Below are positions 1 to 9,487 of a DNA stretch of 64,000 nucleotides, in pieces; within the stretch, counting starts at the first letter, position 1, and each line of letters opens with the position of its first letter. This DNA comes from Clostridium rectalis (GTDB lineage: Bacteria; Bacillota; Clostridia; Clostridiales; Clostridiaceae), in assembly GCF_900626095.1 (NCBI RefSeq), contig NZ_UYZZ01000009.1, positions 62,001-126,000 of the forward strand, written 5' to 3'. The position numbers were made by a program, and so were the translations under genes. Below the pieces are notes generated by a model that worked only from the letters and a program-made list of their open reading frames with translations, was not told the origin of the DNA and ran no database searches.

Positions 1-987
1 GCCACTATGTACACTTGTATCTGTAATTTGTATTGGAATATTAATAATTTGCTTATCATAACAAACCTGTATATTCGTATCACCTTTTGACAAACTTGTT
101 ATTATTCCATTTTCTATTTTTGCAATTATACCATCAACTTTATAGGTAATTTTATTTAATTCTTCTTGTGATAATATTTCTTTATTTCCCTGAAATAGTT
201 TAGGATTTAATTGATAAGTTTTATTAATTTCTAGTTGAATAGTTTTGTTGTCTATTTGCAATTTTATAGGTTCTTCTTTTTTTAAATGAGAGTTATCTGC
301 TAAGTTATTTTTAAAATCATCAAGATTATGTTTTTCCTGCTCTCTAATTAATGTTAATTTTAATAAACCATTTTTCTCGTTGACTTGCTTAAAAGTAAAA
401 TCATCTATTAACGAAACAGAAAATATACTATTATTATTGAACATAAGTCTTTGCTGTAATTGTATTTTTTTTGTCAAATCATTATAAGGTATTAAAATAC
501 TTCTTTGGTCATTGCTTAGTATAAATTGTTTTTCTTCTAATCCATCCGAATATAGTGTTGCATTACTTAATATACAAGGATATTGATATACTTTATTTTT
601 ATATTCAAAAATTATAACGTTATTACAAGGTTTAATTATTAAAGTCTTATGAGATGATATTGTATTTTTTTCTTCAAAAACAATCATATATAATTGTTTA
701 TTCCAAAGTATCAAATCGCCTACACTATTTGTTTCATCATGTTTACAACAAAGTATTTTACAGTCAATATTTTGTGAATCATTAAAATGATAATCCTGTA
801 TAGTACATAGAATTTTTTTGTTTAATGAAGTATTATTATCTTTATACATTTCTACTTCATATTTATTTGGTGCATTATTTAAATAATATTCAAAATTTTC
901 TTTTTCCTGTTTTATTAATTGTTCTTGGGAGGTTATACCGGATACTATTGATTTTCTTCTATACTTATTTAAATAAGAATAATCCAT
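1..987 (-). CDS. Phage structural protein with C-terminal Ig-like segment (partial, runs off window)
   Basis: The frame is open from an ATG at 987 to base 1 without a stop, about 329 codons, and continues beyond the window. The start follows a GGAGGGG ribosome-binding site in the short gap after the 143-aa gene. The first 250 or so residues match no family I know. The last 70 visible residues (from about 255) are beta-rich and resemble a bacterial Ig-like (Big_2) fold, with an alternating pattern around YQLNP and the stretch DTNIQV. Its place just past the capsid and neck genes suggests a virion protein such as a connector, tail or decoration component. That role is inferred from position only. 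Confidence 0.6.
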   Translation of the reverse strand, partial: MDYSYLNKYRRKSIVSGITSQEQLIKQEKENFEYYLNNAPNKYEVEMYKDNNTSLNKKILCTIQDYHFNDSQNIDCKILCCKHDETNSVGDLILWNKQLYMIVFEEKNTISSHKTLIIKPCNNVIIFEYKNKVYQYPCILSNATLYSDGLEEKQFILSNDQRSILIPYNDLTKKIQLQQRLMFNNNSIFSVSLIDDFTFKQVNEKNGLLKLTLIREQEKHNLDDFKNNLADNSHLKKEEPIKLQIDNKTIQLEINKTYQLNPKLFQGNKEILSQEELNKITYKVDGIIAKIENGIITSLSKGDTNIQVCYDKQIINIPIQITDTSVHSG

Positions 988-1005
988 ATTCGTACTTTCC
1001 CCTCC

Positions 1006-1437
1006 CTATTTATATTTTAAGTCATTGTAGGTATAACTAATTATATAATTTTTTAAGTTTCTTCTAGTTTTTTCTTCTAAATTGTTTAATTTATCTAATG
1101 TTTGCCAATTAGAACTTAATTTAAAATCTCTATCTCCTAACGATTGCCTTATAAGTTGTAATCTTTGTACTTGTGGTTGTAACCAATGTAACACCATTCC
1201 TAAACTAAGAATATAAATCTCTTCCAAATCTAACTCTATTTCAAATTTTTGTTTTTCCTTGTTTAAATTCTTTATTAAATTTTTTTTACATTTTTTAAAA
1301 TCTACTATTGAATTTTCTAAATAATTAAATAAGAAAGATTCTATGTCTTCATTTTCTAATTTCAACAAATCAGTATCATCTATCTGTGCTAAGAATTTAT
1401 CATAAATTCTTTGAAATGAAGTAGCCAAATTAGCCAC
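1006..1437 (-). CDS. Putative head-tail connector (neck) protein
   Basis: This 143-aa protein is mainly helical, with a charged middle (KKCKKNLIKNLNKEKQKFE) followed by a hydrophobic helix and a WLQPQVQRLQLIRQSLGD segment. It lies five bases after the 181-aa gene and 18 bases before the partial structural gene, in one tight minus-strand cluster with the capsid gene. The size and the position two genes after the major capsid protein fit a connector or neck adaptor. No catalytic motif is visible and I do not recognise a named family, so the function rests on synteny. Confidence 0.55.
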   Translation of the reverse strand: MANLATSFQRIYDKFLAQIDDTDLLKLENEDIESFLFNYLENSIVDFKKCKKNLIKNLNKEKQKFEIELDLEEIYILSLGMVLHWLQPQVQRLQLIRQSLGDRDFKLSSNWQTLDKLNNLEEKTRRNLKNYIISYTYNDLKYK

Positions 1438-1442
1438 CTCCT

Positions 1443-1988
1443 TTATTCAACTACACTTAAATCTAATTGCAGTTTTTCTTCTAATAAATCTATAATTCTA
1501 ATATCATATAACTCTCTATTTTCAATCATTTTCCTAGCCTTTGAAGCCAAAATATTTCTTGCTCCTAAAGGAAGCTTCTCTAATTTTTCAGATATTTTGT
1601 TTAAAGGTTGTCTAAAAAATTCTTCTAAATTTTCTATTGGAACTATTGAATTATAGAGACTTTCTAATCCTAAATATTTTATCGCAGAAGGGTTATCATC
1701 TATAACTAACCAAGGTTCAAATAGAAAAACTGGTTTAGATGCTTTCATACTTAACAATTCTCCATATTCAATATATTGTTCAGCACCATAATCATCAAAA
1801 CGCCACGTTGCCCCACTTCTTTCAGATACATAAGTTAATCCACCTACGACTACACTTCTACATGTTATCATTTCATCCCTATTAGGCGGTTTTAGCTCCT
1901 TTTTCTTTGTAGTTGTATTTGTTTTTTCTTTAACATCTACGTTTACCACTTTTGCATCTGTATCTTTAACTTCTTTTTTTGTTGCCAT
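1443..1988 (-). CDS. Putative virion structural protein with basic N-terminal tail
   Basis: This 181-aa protein has a Lys/Thr-rich, low-complexity first 40 residues (TNTTTKKKELKPP) and then a folded part containing VVVGGLTYVSERSG and a DDYGAEQYIEYGEL motif. The C-terminal half is helical. It is the first gene after the capsid gene, separated from it by a hairpin terminator at 2025-2044. A flexible charged tail followed by a compact domain is common in head accessory and connector proteins. No enzyme motif is seen, and the function is inferred from position. Confidence 0.5.
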   Translation of the reverse strand: MATKKEVKDTDAKVVNVDVKEKTNTTTKKKELKPPNRDEMITCRSVVVGGLTYVSERSGATWRFDDYGAEQYIEYGELLSMKASKPVFLFEPWLVIDDNPSAIKYLGLESLYNSIVPIENLEEFFRQPLNKISEKLEKLPLGARNILASKARKMIENRELYDIRIIDLLEEKLQLDLSVVE

Positions 1989-2017
1989 TTAAAAATTCTC
2001 CTTTCAAAGATATTAAA

Positions 2018-2044
2018 ATAAAAAGGCTAGATTTATTTCTAGCC
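2018..2044 (-). terminator. Intrinsic terminator after the capsid gene
   Basis: A perfect 7-bp stem (GGCTAGA/TCTAGCC) with a 6-base loop is followed on the minus strand by a run of five T. It lies between the major capsid gene and the next structural gene, so it would attenuate transcription there and help keep capsid mRNA in excess. Confidence 0.65.
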
Positions 2045-2061
2045 CTTAAAATTGTTTTATA

Positions 2062-3057
2062 TTATGCTATTTCAAAAGAGCCATACATAGCATTAAATAC
2101 TACACCCACTCCAAATTTCTTTTGAAAAGCATATTCCATAGACATATCCATATTGGTTATTCCATCACTAACTTCCTTTATTATAGTTTGTCCCTCATTA
2201 ACTAGTTTTACTGGTTTTATGTTGTTTGGTATTATTAATAACTTTTTGTCATTCAATAAGAAATCAAATGTATTTGCTTTATGTACCTGACTTATAGGCA
2301 TACATTCTATACCATCCCAATGTGAGATTATACCTTTTAGATTTTTAGCTTCTTTCATTCCTTCTGAAATCCACTCACTGTTAATTGTTCCTGTCATTTT
2401 ATTTAAAGCAGTTCTTGTTCCAACTATAGTTATAGGTGCATTACCACAAGAACTAGAAACATGGTCACATATTTCTAACATTCTACTTTCAGTAAAATCA
2501 CCTTTTTCTCTAAACGCAGATGGTAGATAAGATGAAGCGTTCATGAACGAAGTATATATTTCACCATTAATAAAATCATCATAAGATTTCTTTACTTTAT
2601 TAACAAAAGCTACCCAATCTACTCTACCAGATAAAAACCTCGCAAAATCTGCATATATTTTAGCACCGTAAAATTTAGTTGGTACATTAAAACTTTCACC
2701 AACATTTAATTTTTGTCTTCTTATATCCCAATGATTTCCACTAAATCTACTTATTGTTAATAAACTTCTATCTTCAACATAAAACTCATTTTTATCTCCA
2801 AAATCTAAATCTTTTCTTTCAACAAATCTTTCAAAGAACATATTCTGATCCCAACCTTCTACTATAAGTTGGTCTATTGTTTCTTCTATAACTTCAAATA
2901 TTTCATTTTGATGCCTTCTAAATATTTTATAGTCTATTTTGTCTGTACCCACCATATCAACAAAAGCTTTTCTTATTACCTCGCTTGAATCTTTTGCTGA
3001 AAAATTTGGGACTTGTCCTCTATAAGTATCTAAACATAATTTTGCTAACTCTTTCAT
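2062..3057 (-). CDS. Major capsid protein (HK97-fold candidate)
   Basis: This 331-aa protein forms the head shell. It follows, in order, terminase, portal, protease/scaffold and a small accessory gene, the standard place for a major capsid protein. The sequence is mixed alpha/beta. A helical N-terminal arm (about 1-80) is followed by an E-loop-like charged stretch near 105-125 (FSGNHWDIRRQKLNVGESF). A C-terminal part has TIVGTRTALNKM, typical of the P/A-domain region where capsid proteins often show an xxVGTxxAL pattern. The length is normal for HK97-type capsids. It has a good GGAGGAAAAC ribosome-binding site and its own downstream terminator. The call rests on synteny plus these patterns. 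Confidence 0.75.
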   Translation of the reverse strand: MKELAKLCLDTYRGQVPNFSAKDSSEVIRKAFVDMVGTDKIDYKIFRRHQNEIFEVIEETIDQLIVEGWDQNMFFERFVERKDLDFGDKNEFYVEDRSLLTISRFSGNHWDIRRQKLNVGESFNVPTKFYGAKIYADFARFLSGRVDWVAFVNKVKKSYDDFINGEIYTSFMNASSYLPSAFREKGDFTESRMLEICDHVSSSCGNAPITIVGTRTALNKMTGTINSEWISEGMKEAKNLKGIISHWDGIECMPISQVHKANTFDFLLNDKKLLIIPNNIKPVKLVNEGQTIIKEVSDGITNMDMSMEYAFQKKFGVGVVFNAMYGSFEIA

Positions 3058-3105
3058 ATTTGTTTTCCTCCTTGAATTCTGTAATTTGTTTTAAAATTAT
3101 TTTAT

Positions 3106-3660
3106 TTAAGCTTTTTTAACCTGAACTGGTATAATCTTAGTCATTCTTCCCATATGTCCTGGCATACCAATTACAGTTGTTGTTCCTATTGATTCTAACG
3201 ATAATATTTTTGCTACAAACACTTCTGTTCCATCTAAAGCTTCCACTTCCTTTAACTTAAATGAACCTTCTTGTGCGACAACATAATTGCCCTTCTTTGC
3301 ACCATTTGATTTATCAATAACATCTATCATATTATCACTTACAGAAAATATATCTGTTTCACTTAATTCATAAGCTCTACTTGCTTCATTTGCTGGTATT
3401 GAATAGTTTTCTAAAGCATAATCACTCATTGTTCTTTCTTCGTAATTTATTTCAGGATTGGCTACAAGAACTATCTTATCTTTTTTAATACTATCAGCCG
3501 TAGGTTTTACAAGAGAATACACTTCTCTTTCACCATCTATTAATTCACCTAAATGTCCTATAAATCCATTTTGTAACTCTTCATTTGTCTGAACAGAGTA
3601 TATATGTCCTACATAACAACTTTTAACTTTATCTAATCTAACTATACCTTTCTTTTCCAT
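3106..3660 (-). CDS. Putative head decoration or capsid accessory protein
   Basis: This 184-aa, beta-rich protein has many glycines and aliphatic strands (GIVRLDKV, FVAKILSLESIGTTTVIGMPG). It sits between the protease/scaffold gene and the major capsid gene, where decoration or fibre-base proteins are usual in clostridial phages. It has a GGAGG ribosome-binding site and a copy of the dispersed AAATTATTTTAT motif lies at its 3' end, before the capsid gene. No enzyme signature is visible. The role is inferred from order and composition. Confidence 0.5.
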   Translation of the reverse strand: MEKKGIVRLDKVKSCYVGHIYSVQTNEELQNGFIGHLGELIDGEREVYSLVKPTADSIKKDKIVLVANPEINYEERTMSDYALENYSIPANEASRAYELSETDIFSVSDNMIDVIDKSNGAKKGNYVVAQEGSFKLKEVEALDGTEVFVAKILSLESIGTTTVIGMPGHMGRMTKIIPVQVKKA

Positions 3661-3708
3661 ATTATTTCCTCCTTAAATTTGTTAATTTATTTTACTTAAT
3701 AGATGGTT

Positions 3709-5151
3709 TTACTTTTCAACATATTTGTTTAATAAACCACCATAACCATCATCTTGGTCTTCTGTTTTTTCCACTTGGAATTTTACAGTTTTCTTTTCTT
3801 CTGTTGAGTTTTTAGAAAACTTCCTTTGATTTTTAACATATAATAACGCTAATTCTTTTTCTAAATCCTCTAATTTCTGAAATTTATTAGAAGTGTTTTT
3901 TAGTTCACTAAATTCTTTAACATCTTCTAATTCTTCGTATTGTGAAAACAATTCATTCTCTGCTTGTTTTCTATCTTCTTTTAATCTTGAAGATTTAAAT
4001 TCGGATAACTTTTTATTTTCATTTTCTAAATTAGAATATTTTACTTGTAATTCTTTATATTCTTTTGTAGGTGTTACATTACATTTTGAAATTGTTTTTT
4101 TAATTAAATTACTTGAGAAGTCTTTTACTATTTCATCAAATTCTTTCTTTAATTTTGAAAAATCAGCAGTTACATTTACATCTTCTCCAACAATTTCCTT
4201 CCAATCACCCCTCATATAAGGTTTTTTACTATCATAATCTAATTTGGCAACATCTCCTGTAATTGTATAAGGAATACCATAATAGTAACTCCAAGTTTTA
4301 CAGTCCGTAACTATTGCTAAATTTTCAGAAACAATCAAGTCAGAAACACAATATTCTGCTGTTTCTATTTTATCTCCACACCAGTCTTCAATTGTAATTG
4401 TTCTCTTAGCTAATTCTTTTCTTAATATCTCATAAATTTGATCATTACTTAAAGTATATTTTGTTTTACCCACATTATCTTCCTCGCTTTCCTTCATATA
4501 TTCTTTAAACATTTCTAACTTATTTTGAATTTCCTTTGCAAAATTTTTATATGAAAACTCTTGCAACTCAACTGACGCTGAACGCATCGCAGGTTGTACA
4601 TCTTTTCCTAATATACAAGCACCAAAGAATTGAAATTTTGTATAATGAAATAACTCATCTTCATCAAAAAAACCATCATAGTTTTCGTGCAGTTCCATTG
4701 ATTGCTGTTTTTTTACATCTCTATTCATAATGTCCTGTATATCAGTCCATTTATTCCATATAAGTCCTTCACAAGTTAAAAAAGTTCTTTCTATACCATC
4801 ATCACAAACTCTACTTTCCAATTTGGCATTATTTGTTTCAGGAATAACACCTACCGCCTGTCCTAAATATTTAATTTTACATTCCCCATTTTGTACTGTT
4901 AAAACTTCTCTATGATCAGAACAATCTTTTTCTCCATCGCTATTATCTTCTATATATGTCAATATAGGCGTATTTGCTAATGATGGAATAGCTTTCTTAG
5001 TAACCTCTTCATCAAAATAACTACCATTTAAGTTTTTCCCTAGATGCATAAGCCAAATTTTAACTGTTGTAAATCGAGTATCTTTGACATCAAACTCATT
5101 TAATTTCTGAAAGATAATTGGAACATTTGTATTTAGTCTCTTTTTTTTCAT
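3709..5151 (-). CDS. Capsid maturation protease fused to a scaffold-like C-terminus
   Basis: This is a 480-aa protein from the ATG at 5151, chosen because GAGGAGGTGAACAA precedes it; an upstream in-frame start at 5172 lacks such a site. Residues 1-190 look like a phage prohead protease domain: compact beta-rich core, GxxVGVIPE, LTCEGLIWNKW, and the FFGACILG...MRSASVEL segment near 180-200. After a middle domain, residues about 345-450 form a long, highly charged coiled coil (KYSNLENENKKL and on), as expected of internal scaffold. Protease-scaffold fusions directly before capsid genes are common. I did not assign catalytic residues with certainty. Confidence 0.65.
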   Translation of the reverse strand: MKKKRLNTNVPIIFQKLNEFDVKDTRFTTVKIWLMHLGKNLNGSYFDEEVTKKAIPSLANTPILTYIEDNSDGEKDCSDHREVLTVQNGECKIKYLGQAVGVIPETNNAKLESRVCDDGIERTFLTCEGLIWNKWTDIQDIMNRDVKKQQSMELHENYDGFFDEDELFHYTKFQFFGACILGKDVQPAMRSASVELQEFSYKNFAKEIQNKLEMFKEYMKESEEDNVGKTKYTLSNDQIYEILRKELAKRTITIEDWCGDKIETAEYCVSDLIVSENLAIVTDCKTWSYYYGIPYTITGDVAKLDYDSKKPYMRGDWKEIVGEDVNVTADFSKLKKEFDEIVKDFSSNLIKKTISKCNVTPTKEYKELQVKYSNLENENKKLSEFKSSRLKEDRKQAENELFSQYEELEDVKEFSELKNTSNKFQKLEDLEKELALLYVKNQRKFSKNSTEEKKTVKFQVEKTEDQDDGYGGLLNKYVEK

Positions 5152-5165
5152 TTGTTCACCTCCTC

Positions 5166-6686
5166 TCAGCAATATCTATCCCTATTAGAATCATTTTCTC
5201 TGGTTTGTTCCCCAGCTTCTTGTAAGTCCTCTGTATCTTTCCTCGGCTTACCAACTTTTTTTTCTTCATTAGTTTGAGTATGGCTACTATTAAGTGGTAA
5301 CCAACTTTCATGTAATTTCAATACATCATTTTCTAACCATGTATTGATTTGCATATCTATAGGAGAAAGTCCTACCAACGAACCTAAAATTGTTTTTACA
5401 GGTACTCCATATTGTGCTAACTTGAAATGCTTGTCTATCATTTTTTCTTGGTTATTAATAGTAACGTCCAAAAAACTAAATTTATAGTTAAATTGGTTAT
5501 TAGAAAATTTTATTTTTCTATTTATCCATCTAGTACACTGTTTTAAAATTTTAAAAACAATAGATTCATCTGTTTTTATAGATAAATCTACAACAGAACC
5601 ACTATTACCTTTTGAATTAAATAAATTTCCATTTACTCCAGCACTAGACCAAAATAAGTCTTCGGCTTCAATAACTCTATCGTTATTAAGAGTATCTCTT
5701 TCAAATTTAATAGAATCAATCTTCATAGGGGTTAGTATAGCCCCTATTTGGTCAGGCAAAACATTTAACGCTTGGGTATAGAAATCCTTTGCTGTAGTAA
5801 AATCTAACATAGGGACATCAGGTTCTTTATTACTCATTGGAATATTCATTGATAACAATTGATAATTTCCTATTTCTTCTTTTGCTTTTTTAAGCAGTTT
5901 ATAATCATTAATATCATATAAAGCTTCAAATACATTGGCAAAAGGAGGTATGGGATACTCTATTTCTTCATTTATTTTAATACAAATAGTTTTTTTACTA
6001 TTTAATTCTTGATATCTGTTATTCTTCCTATCCTTTAAATATCTATTGTATTTTGTTTCGAATTCTTTTCCATATTCCTGTAATTTTTCTTTTTTATTAT
6101 CAAAAAACGTAAAGTCAAATTGATAATTATAAACACCATCTTCTATTGAACTTATAGAGCAATAATCTGGGTCTAAATTTTTAATAAAATAAGAATCTGT
6201 CGTTTCATATTCGTATCCATAAAAAATATCTTCTTTAAATGCTATCGTTAATATCTTTGCAAACTCATGGGCAAGATTCATTTTATCAATCTTTCTACAT
6301 ATCGTATAATATTCTTTTAAAAACTTTTTTTTATTAATTTTTGAAAAATCTATTATCCCTGTAGGTTTAAAATCATAATAAAATAAAGACATATTAGCAA
6401 AATAGTTAATAAGTCTTTTATAATGTGCTGAATTAACATATAAAAATCTTGATATTTCTCTTAGTGCTTTTTCATATTTTTGTGGATTTTGTAAATAGTC
6501 TATAACATCTTGTTTTTTATATTTTTTAAAAAAACTATTCTTTTTATTATTTTTGTTTAAATCATGTACTACTAAAGATGCTAAACTAGAAAAGAATATT
6601 TGCATTTTTTGTTTCTCTTTTTCTTCTTCTGAAACTTCTGTTACTTTTACTTCAGGCAAACTTTCACCTTCTTTCTTTTTATACAC
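5166..6686 (-). CDS. Portal protein
   Basis: This 506-aa protein fits the dodecameric ring through which DNA enters and leaves the head. It lies between large terminase and the protease gene, and its length is typical. It shows portal-like features: a long helical N-terminal region, an acidic/aromatic core with a PVKTILG...SPIDMQINTWLEN segment near 440-465, and a low-complexity charged C-terminal tail. The gene ends in TGA inside the next gene's ribosome-binding region, so the two are translationally coupled. This TGA is plainly used as a stop, which matters for the in-frame TGA codons noted elsewhere. Confidence 0.7.
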   Translation of the reverse strand: MYKKKEGESLPEVKVTEVSEEEKEKQKMQIFFSSLASLVVHDLNKNNKKNSFFKKYKKQDVIDYLQNPQKYEKALREISRFLYVNSAHYKRLINYFANMSLFYYDFKPTGIIDFSKINKKKFLKEYYTICRKIDKMNLAHEFAKILTIAFKEDIFYGYEYETTDSYFIKNLDPDYCSISSIEDGVYNYQFDFTFFDNKKEKLQEYGKEFETKYNRYLKDRKNNRYQELNSKKTICIKINEEIEYPIPPFANVFEALYDINDYKLLKKAKEEIGNYQLLSMNIPMSNKEPDVPMLDFTTAKDFYTQALNVLPDQIGAILTPMKIDSIKFERDTLNNDRVIEAEDLFWSSAGVNGNLFNSKGNSGSVVDLSIKTDESIVFKILKQCTRWINRKIKFSNNQFNYKFSFLDVTINNQEKMIDKHFKLAQYGVPVKTILGSLVGLSPIDMQINTWLENDVLKLHESWLPLNSSHTQTNEEKKVGKPRKDTEDLQEAGEQTRENDSNRDRYC

Positions 6687-6701
6687 TAAATTATTTTACA
6701 T

Positions 6702-8501
6702 TTAAATTTTTCTTATATTTGGTGCTTTAAAACCAAACAAATCTGATATATTTAAATTAGATTTTCTTGGCTTTTGCAAATCTCTTTCTTTTTCAGTTAT
6801 ATAATAATTTCCATATGCAATTGATATATATCTATCTTTTGTCCCACTTCTAGGTTCTACTAATTTAATCTTACTATCTCCTGTCAATTCGTAAGATAAA
6901 TTTATCATTTCATTAATTAATAAATCAGTTTGCAAATTAGGCATTTCAAAATTAGCTTGTTCTTCTGGATTTGCATTATTGTATTCTTTTTTCTTTGATA
7001 AATAATCTTTTGCTTCTATTGAATTTACTAGAAATTTAATTTTTCCTTTTTCTAAAGCGTTTTTCATAAAAGTATGTATTTGATGATTTAAAGTAGCATT
7101 TGCTTTTATACTATATATTACAGGTAAAGCTTGTTTGTTTTTGATTCTTTCTGCGACATTTTCATCATTAAAACAAGTCCATGCAGAATATTCACAGTCT
7201 CTCTTTTCATCATATAACACTTTCCCTAATTCGTCACTTATTCCAAGTCCTGCATTTTGTGTGTCTAAGCATATTATATCTGCATTAAAATCTGTAAAAA
7301 TTTGTTTTATTCTAATTGCTTGTTCTGTTGTATTACCACCATTAAAAGCTTCAATGTAAACAACTTGTCTTTCATAAGAATCCTTTACAGGCAAAGCCCT
7401 TATGCAAGAAATTGCGGTATTATCATTACCTTTTCTTTTAACCATAGCTATATCGACAGAAACAACCCTTAATTCGCCATTTTGTTTTGATATATCAAAT
7501 GTATTTTTTTTCTTTTCTACAAAATCTATATGTTTTCTTGGATAAAATGCTTTTTTAATTGTTTGTTGCTTACTTAATAAATTAAATTCATAATAAGCAT
7601 TTTCAGCTCCACCAACCATAAGATTTTGATATTCCATAGCAAAGGACATATTGTCTAATTTCTTCTTTTCTTTAATTAATTGTTTCTTTGTTCTTATACC
7701 ATGTTTTAATGTGATAGCATAATCAAATCCTATTAACAATGAATCTTTTGTTTTATACATCATATTTACAGCCATTTTCATGTGTTCCCACATCCAATGT
7801 GACTTATGCCATGCAGAAGATATATATATTTCCATAGGTTCTTCTTTTAAATGCTCATATTCTTTCTTTTTCAAGTATCGTGCTGGTCTAACAATCAAAA
7901 ATGGAGAAAGTACAGAATCTATAATTTCCTTTTTTATCATTCTAAATTCTTCATAAATTATTACGGTGGCTCTTAAACCTCTAGCATTGTCAGATGCAGG
8001 ACACACCGTAATAGTTGAACCATTATGAAATATGACTTCTGTTTGATTAGAACTTGTTTTTATGTCTTTGATTTCTCTAGCTAAGTTTGGACTATCAGGT
8101 ATTAATTCCTTTTGTATTTTTTCCGTTACTATTAAAGATGCTTGACCTTTTGTGGCTGAAGCAATGACAATCTTGCTATTTGGAAAAAGTATACATCTAG
8201 CACAAGCAAAAATAGCTATTATAAAAGATTTTGCAGCAGCACGACAAGCTACTACTACAATTAAAGGATACAAATTCATCAAATAAATTAATATTTTTTG
8301 ATACAAATGTAATTCTAATTGTAAATAATGTTCTACAAATCTATGTAAATTACGTCTATAAAAAGTTACCCAGTCTATTAATTTTTTCTCGAACTCTATT
8401 TTTTTACTTACTTTCTTAATGTGATTTTTAGGCTTTTTAGCTAAGTTTTTAACATTCATATTCTTTTTTCTTTCAGTTTGATAATTTTTGTAAGAAGCCA
8501 T
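6702..8501 (-). CDS. terL: Terminase large subunit
   Basis: This 599-aa motor protein packages DNA into the prohead. The ATPase domain has a P-loop variant CRAAAKS at residues 86-92 (Ala in place of the usual Gly before Lys-Ser), preceded by hydrophobic IVVVA, and Walker B IIYEEF at 181-186 with the catalytic Glu pair. The second half has the RNase H-like nuclease pattern: RVVSVDIAMV near 350, ADIICLDTQNAGLG near 415, and a late acidic block. The ATG overlaps the stop of the zinc-ribbon gene by one base, pointing to coupled translation. Length and motif order fit TerL of large clostridial and Bacillus phages. Confidence 0.9.
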   Translation of the reverse strand: MASYKNYQTERKKNMNVKNLAKKPKNHIKKVSKKIEFEKKLIDWVTFYRRNLHRFVEHYLQLELHLYQKILIYLMNLYPLIVVVACRAAAKSFIIAIFACARCILFPNSKIVIASATKGQASLIVTEKIQKELIPDSPNLAREIKDIKTSSNQTEVIFHNGSTITVCPASDNARGLRATVIIYEEFRMIKKEIIDSVLSPFLIVRPARYLKKKEYEHLKEEPMEIYISSAWHKSHWMWEHMKMAVNMMYKTKDSLLIGFDYAITLKHGIRTKKQLIKEKKKLDNMSFAMEYQNLMVGGAENAYYEFNLLSKQQTIKKAFYPRKHIDFVEKKKNTFDISKQNGELRVVSVDIAMVKRKGNDNTAISCIRALPVKDSYERQVVYIEAFNGGNTTEQAIRIKQIFTDFNADIICLDTQNAGLGISDELGKVLYDEKRDCEYSAWTCFNDENVAERIKNKQALPVIYSIKANATLNHQIHTFMKNALEKGKIKFLVNSIEAKDYLSKKKEYNNANPEEQANFEMPNLQTDLLINEMINLSYELTGDSKIKLVEPRSGTKDRYISIAYGNYYITEKERDLQKPRKSNLNISDLFGFKAPNIRKI

Positions 8502-9421
8502 TATTCATCACCAGCTTCTTCATCTTCATTCCCATCTTCTACATTAAAATCTTTATCAAAATCTCTTGAGCCTGTTAATAAGTTTTTTAACGGTCTGTAT
8601 ATCATTCTATCTAAATATTCTAAGAATCCATCAAAATCAACATATATCTTTTTATCTTTAAAATATTCAGCAGGTTTATATTTTTCTATATCTTTAATCC
8701 ATAGTCCTAAAGCACTCATATTTTCAGGGTCATTTGCGACATTAGCATCTTTAGGAGTTAACCCACCATCAGATAACAATTTTCTATACGTCTCCTCTAG
8801 CTTGTCTACATTTTCTCCTTTTTCTCTTGACTTCATAATTTCTAGTTCCTTTAAGCATAAAAATTTATATGTTTTTTCTTCTGCTAATGTATCGCATTTA
8901 TATCTGGTAGTCCATTCCGTAAAAGCACTATCCAAGAATTCATAATCTTCGGGTGTGTAATCTTTTCCTCTACCCCAAAAACGTATCATTTCTTTTGTAA
9001 TTTTAAAATCTGAATTAATTGTAATCTCAGGAATTCCTTCTTGTCTTTTAATATTCTTCTTTTCAATTTCTAATTTTTCTTCTGTTTCTCCATCTTTCCA
9101 TGTAGCATTTTTTGCTATTCCTCTATTTAAATTTAATCTTGTAATATAATCACCTAGAGGATTCTTAGGTTTCTTCCCTAATACTTTTAAAAATATATCA
9201 TTAAAAAATGGCTTATTTAAGTAATTTTTTAATACATCTTTTAATGCAGTAGCATCTATATCACCATTTACATCACAAGCTAGTATTTGTAAACACTTCT
9301 TGCAAATTGGACAAATTCCATTATATAGTTTTTCATACTGTGGTAAATTACTTGAATAAAAACCAGCTTTGGTCATTTTGCCTTCGCAATTCTTACATTT
9401 TATTTTTTGTTCACTAGCCAT
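8501..9421 (-). CDS. Zinc-ribbon protein, candidate small terminase or packaging accessory
   Basis: This is a 306-aa protein from the ATG at 9421, which follows AAGGAAGTG at good spacing; a start 27 bases upstream lacks one. The N-terminus carries a four-cysteine zinc ribbon: CKNC near residue 9, then CPICKKC near 38-44. The remainder is helical and charged, with WGRGKDYTPEDYEFLDSAFTEW near 150. It sits directly before terL and overlaps it by one base. Position and length suggest a terminase partner, but the fold of a classical TerS is not evident, so the role is inferred. Confidence 0.55.
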   Translation of the reverse strand: MASEQKIKCKNCEGKMTKAGFYSSNLPQYEKLYNGICPICKKCLQILACDVNGDIDATALKDVLKNYLNKPFFNDIFLKVLGKKPKNPLGDYITRLNLNRGIAKNATWKDGETEEKLEIEKKNIKRQEGIPEITINSDFKITKEMIRFWGRGKDYTPEDYEFLDSAFTEWTTRYKCDTLAEEKTYKFLCLKELEIMKSREKGENVDKLEETYRKLLSDGGLTPKDANVANDPENMSALGLWIKDIEKYKPAEYFKDKKIYVDFDGFLEYLDRMIYRPLKNLLTGSRDFDKDFNVEDGNEDEEAGDE

Positions 9422-9487
9422 TTTCCATTCACTTCCTTTCTTTCCCAAATAATAAAAAGAAGCTACATAGTAGCAACCTCTCTAAAA

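Noticed and set aside
825-1040. A 71-codon plus-strand frame at the left edge
   Set aside because: It lies opposite the partial structural gene 1-987, which is open over its full length and has a good start.
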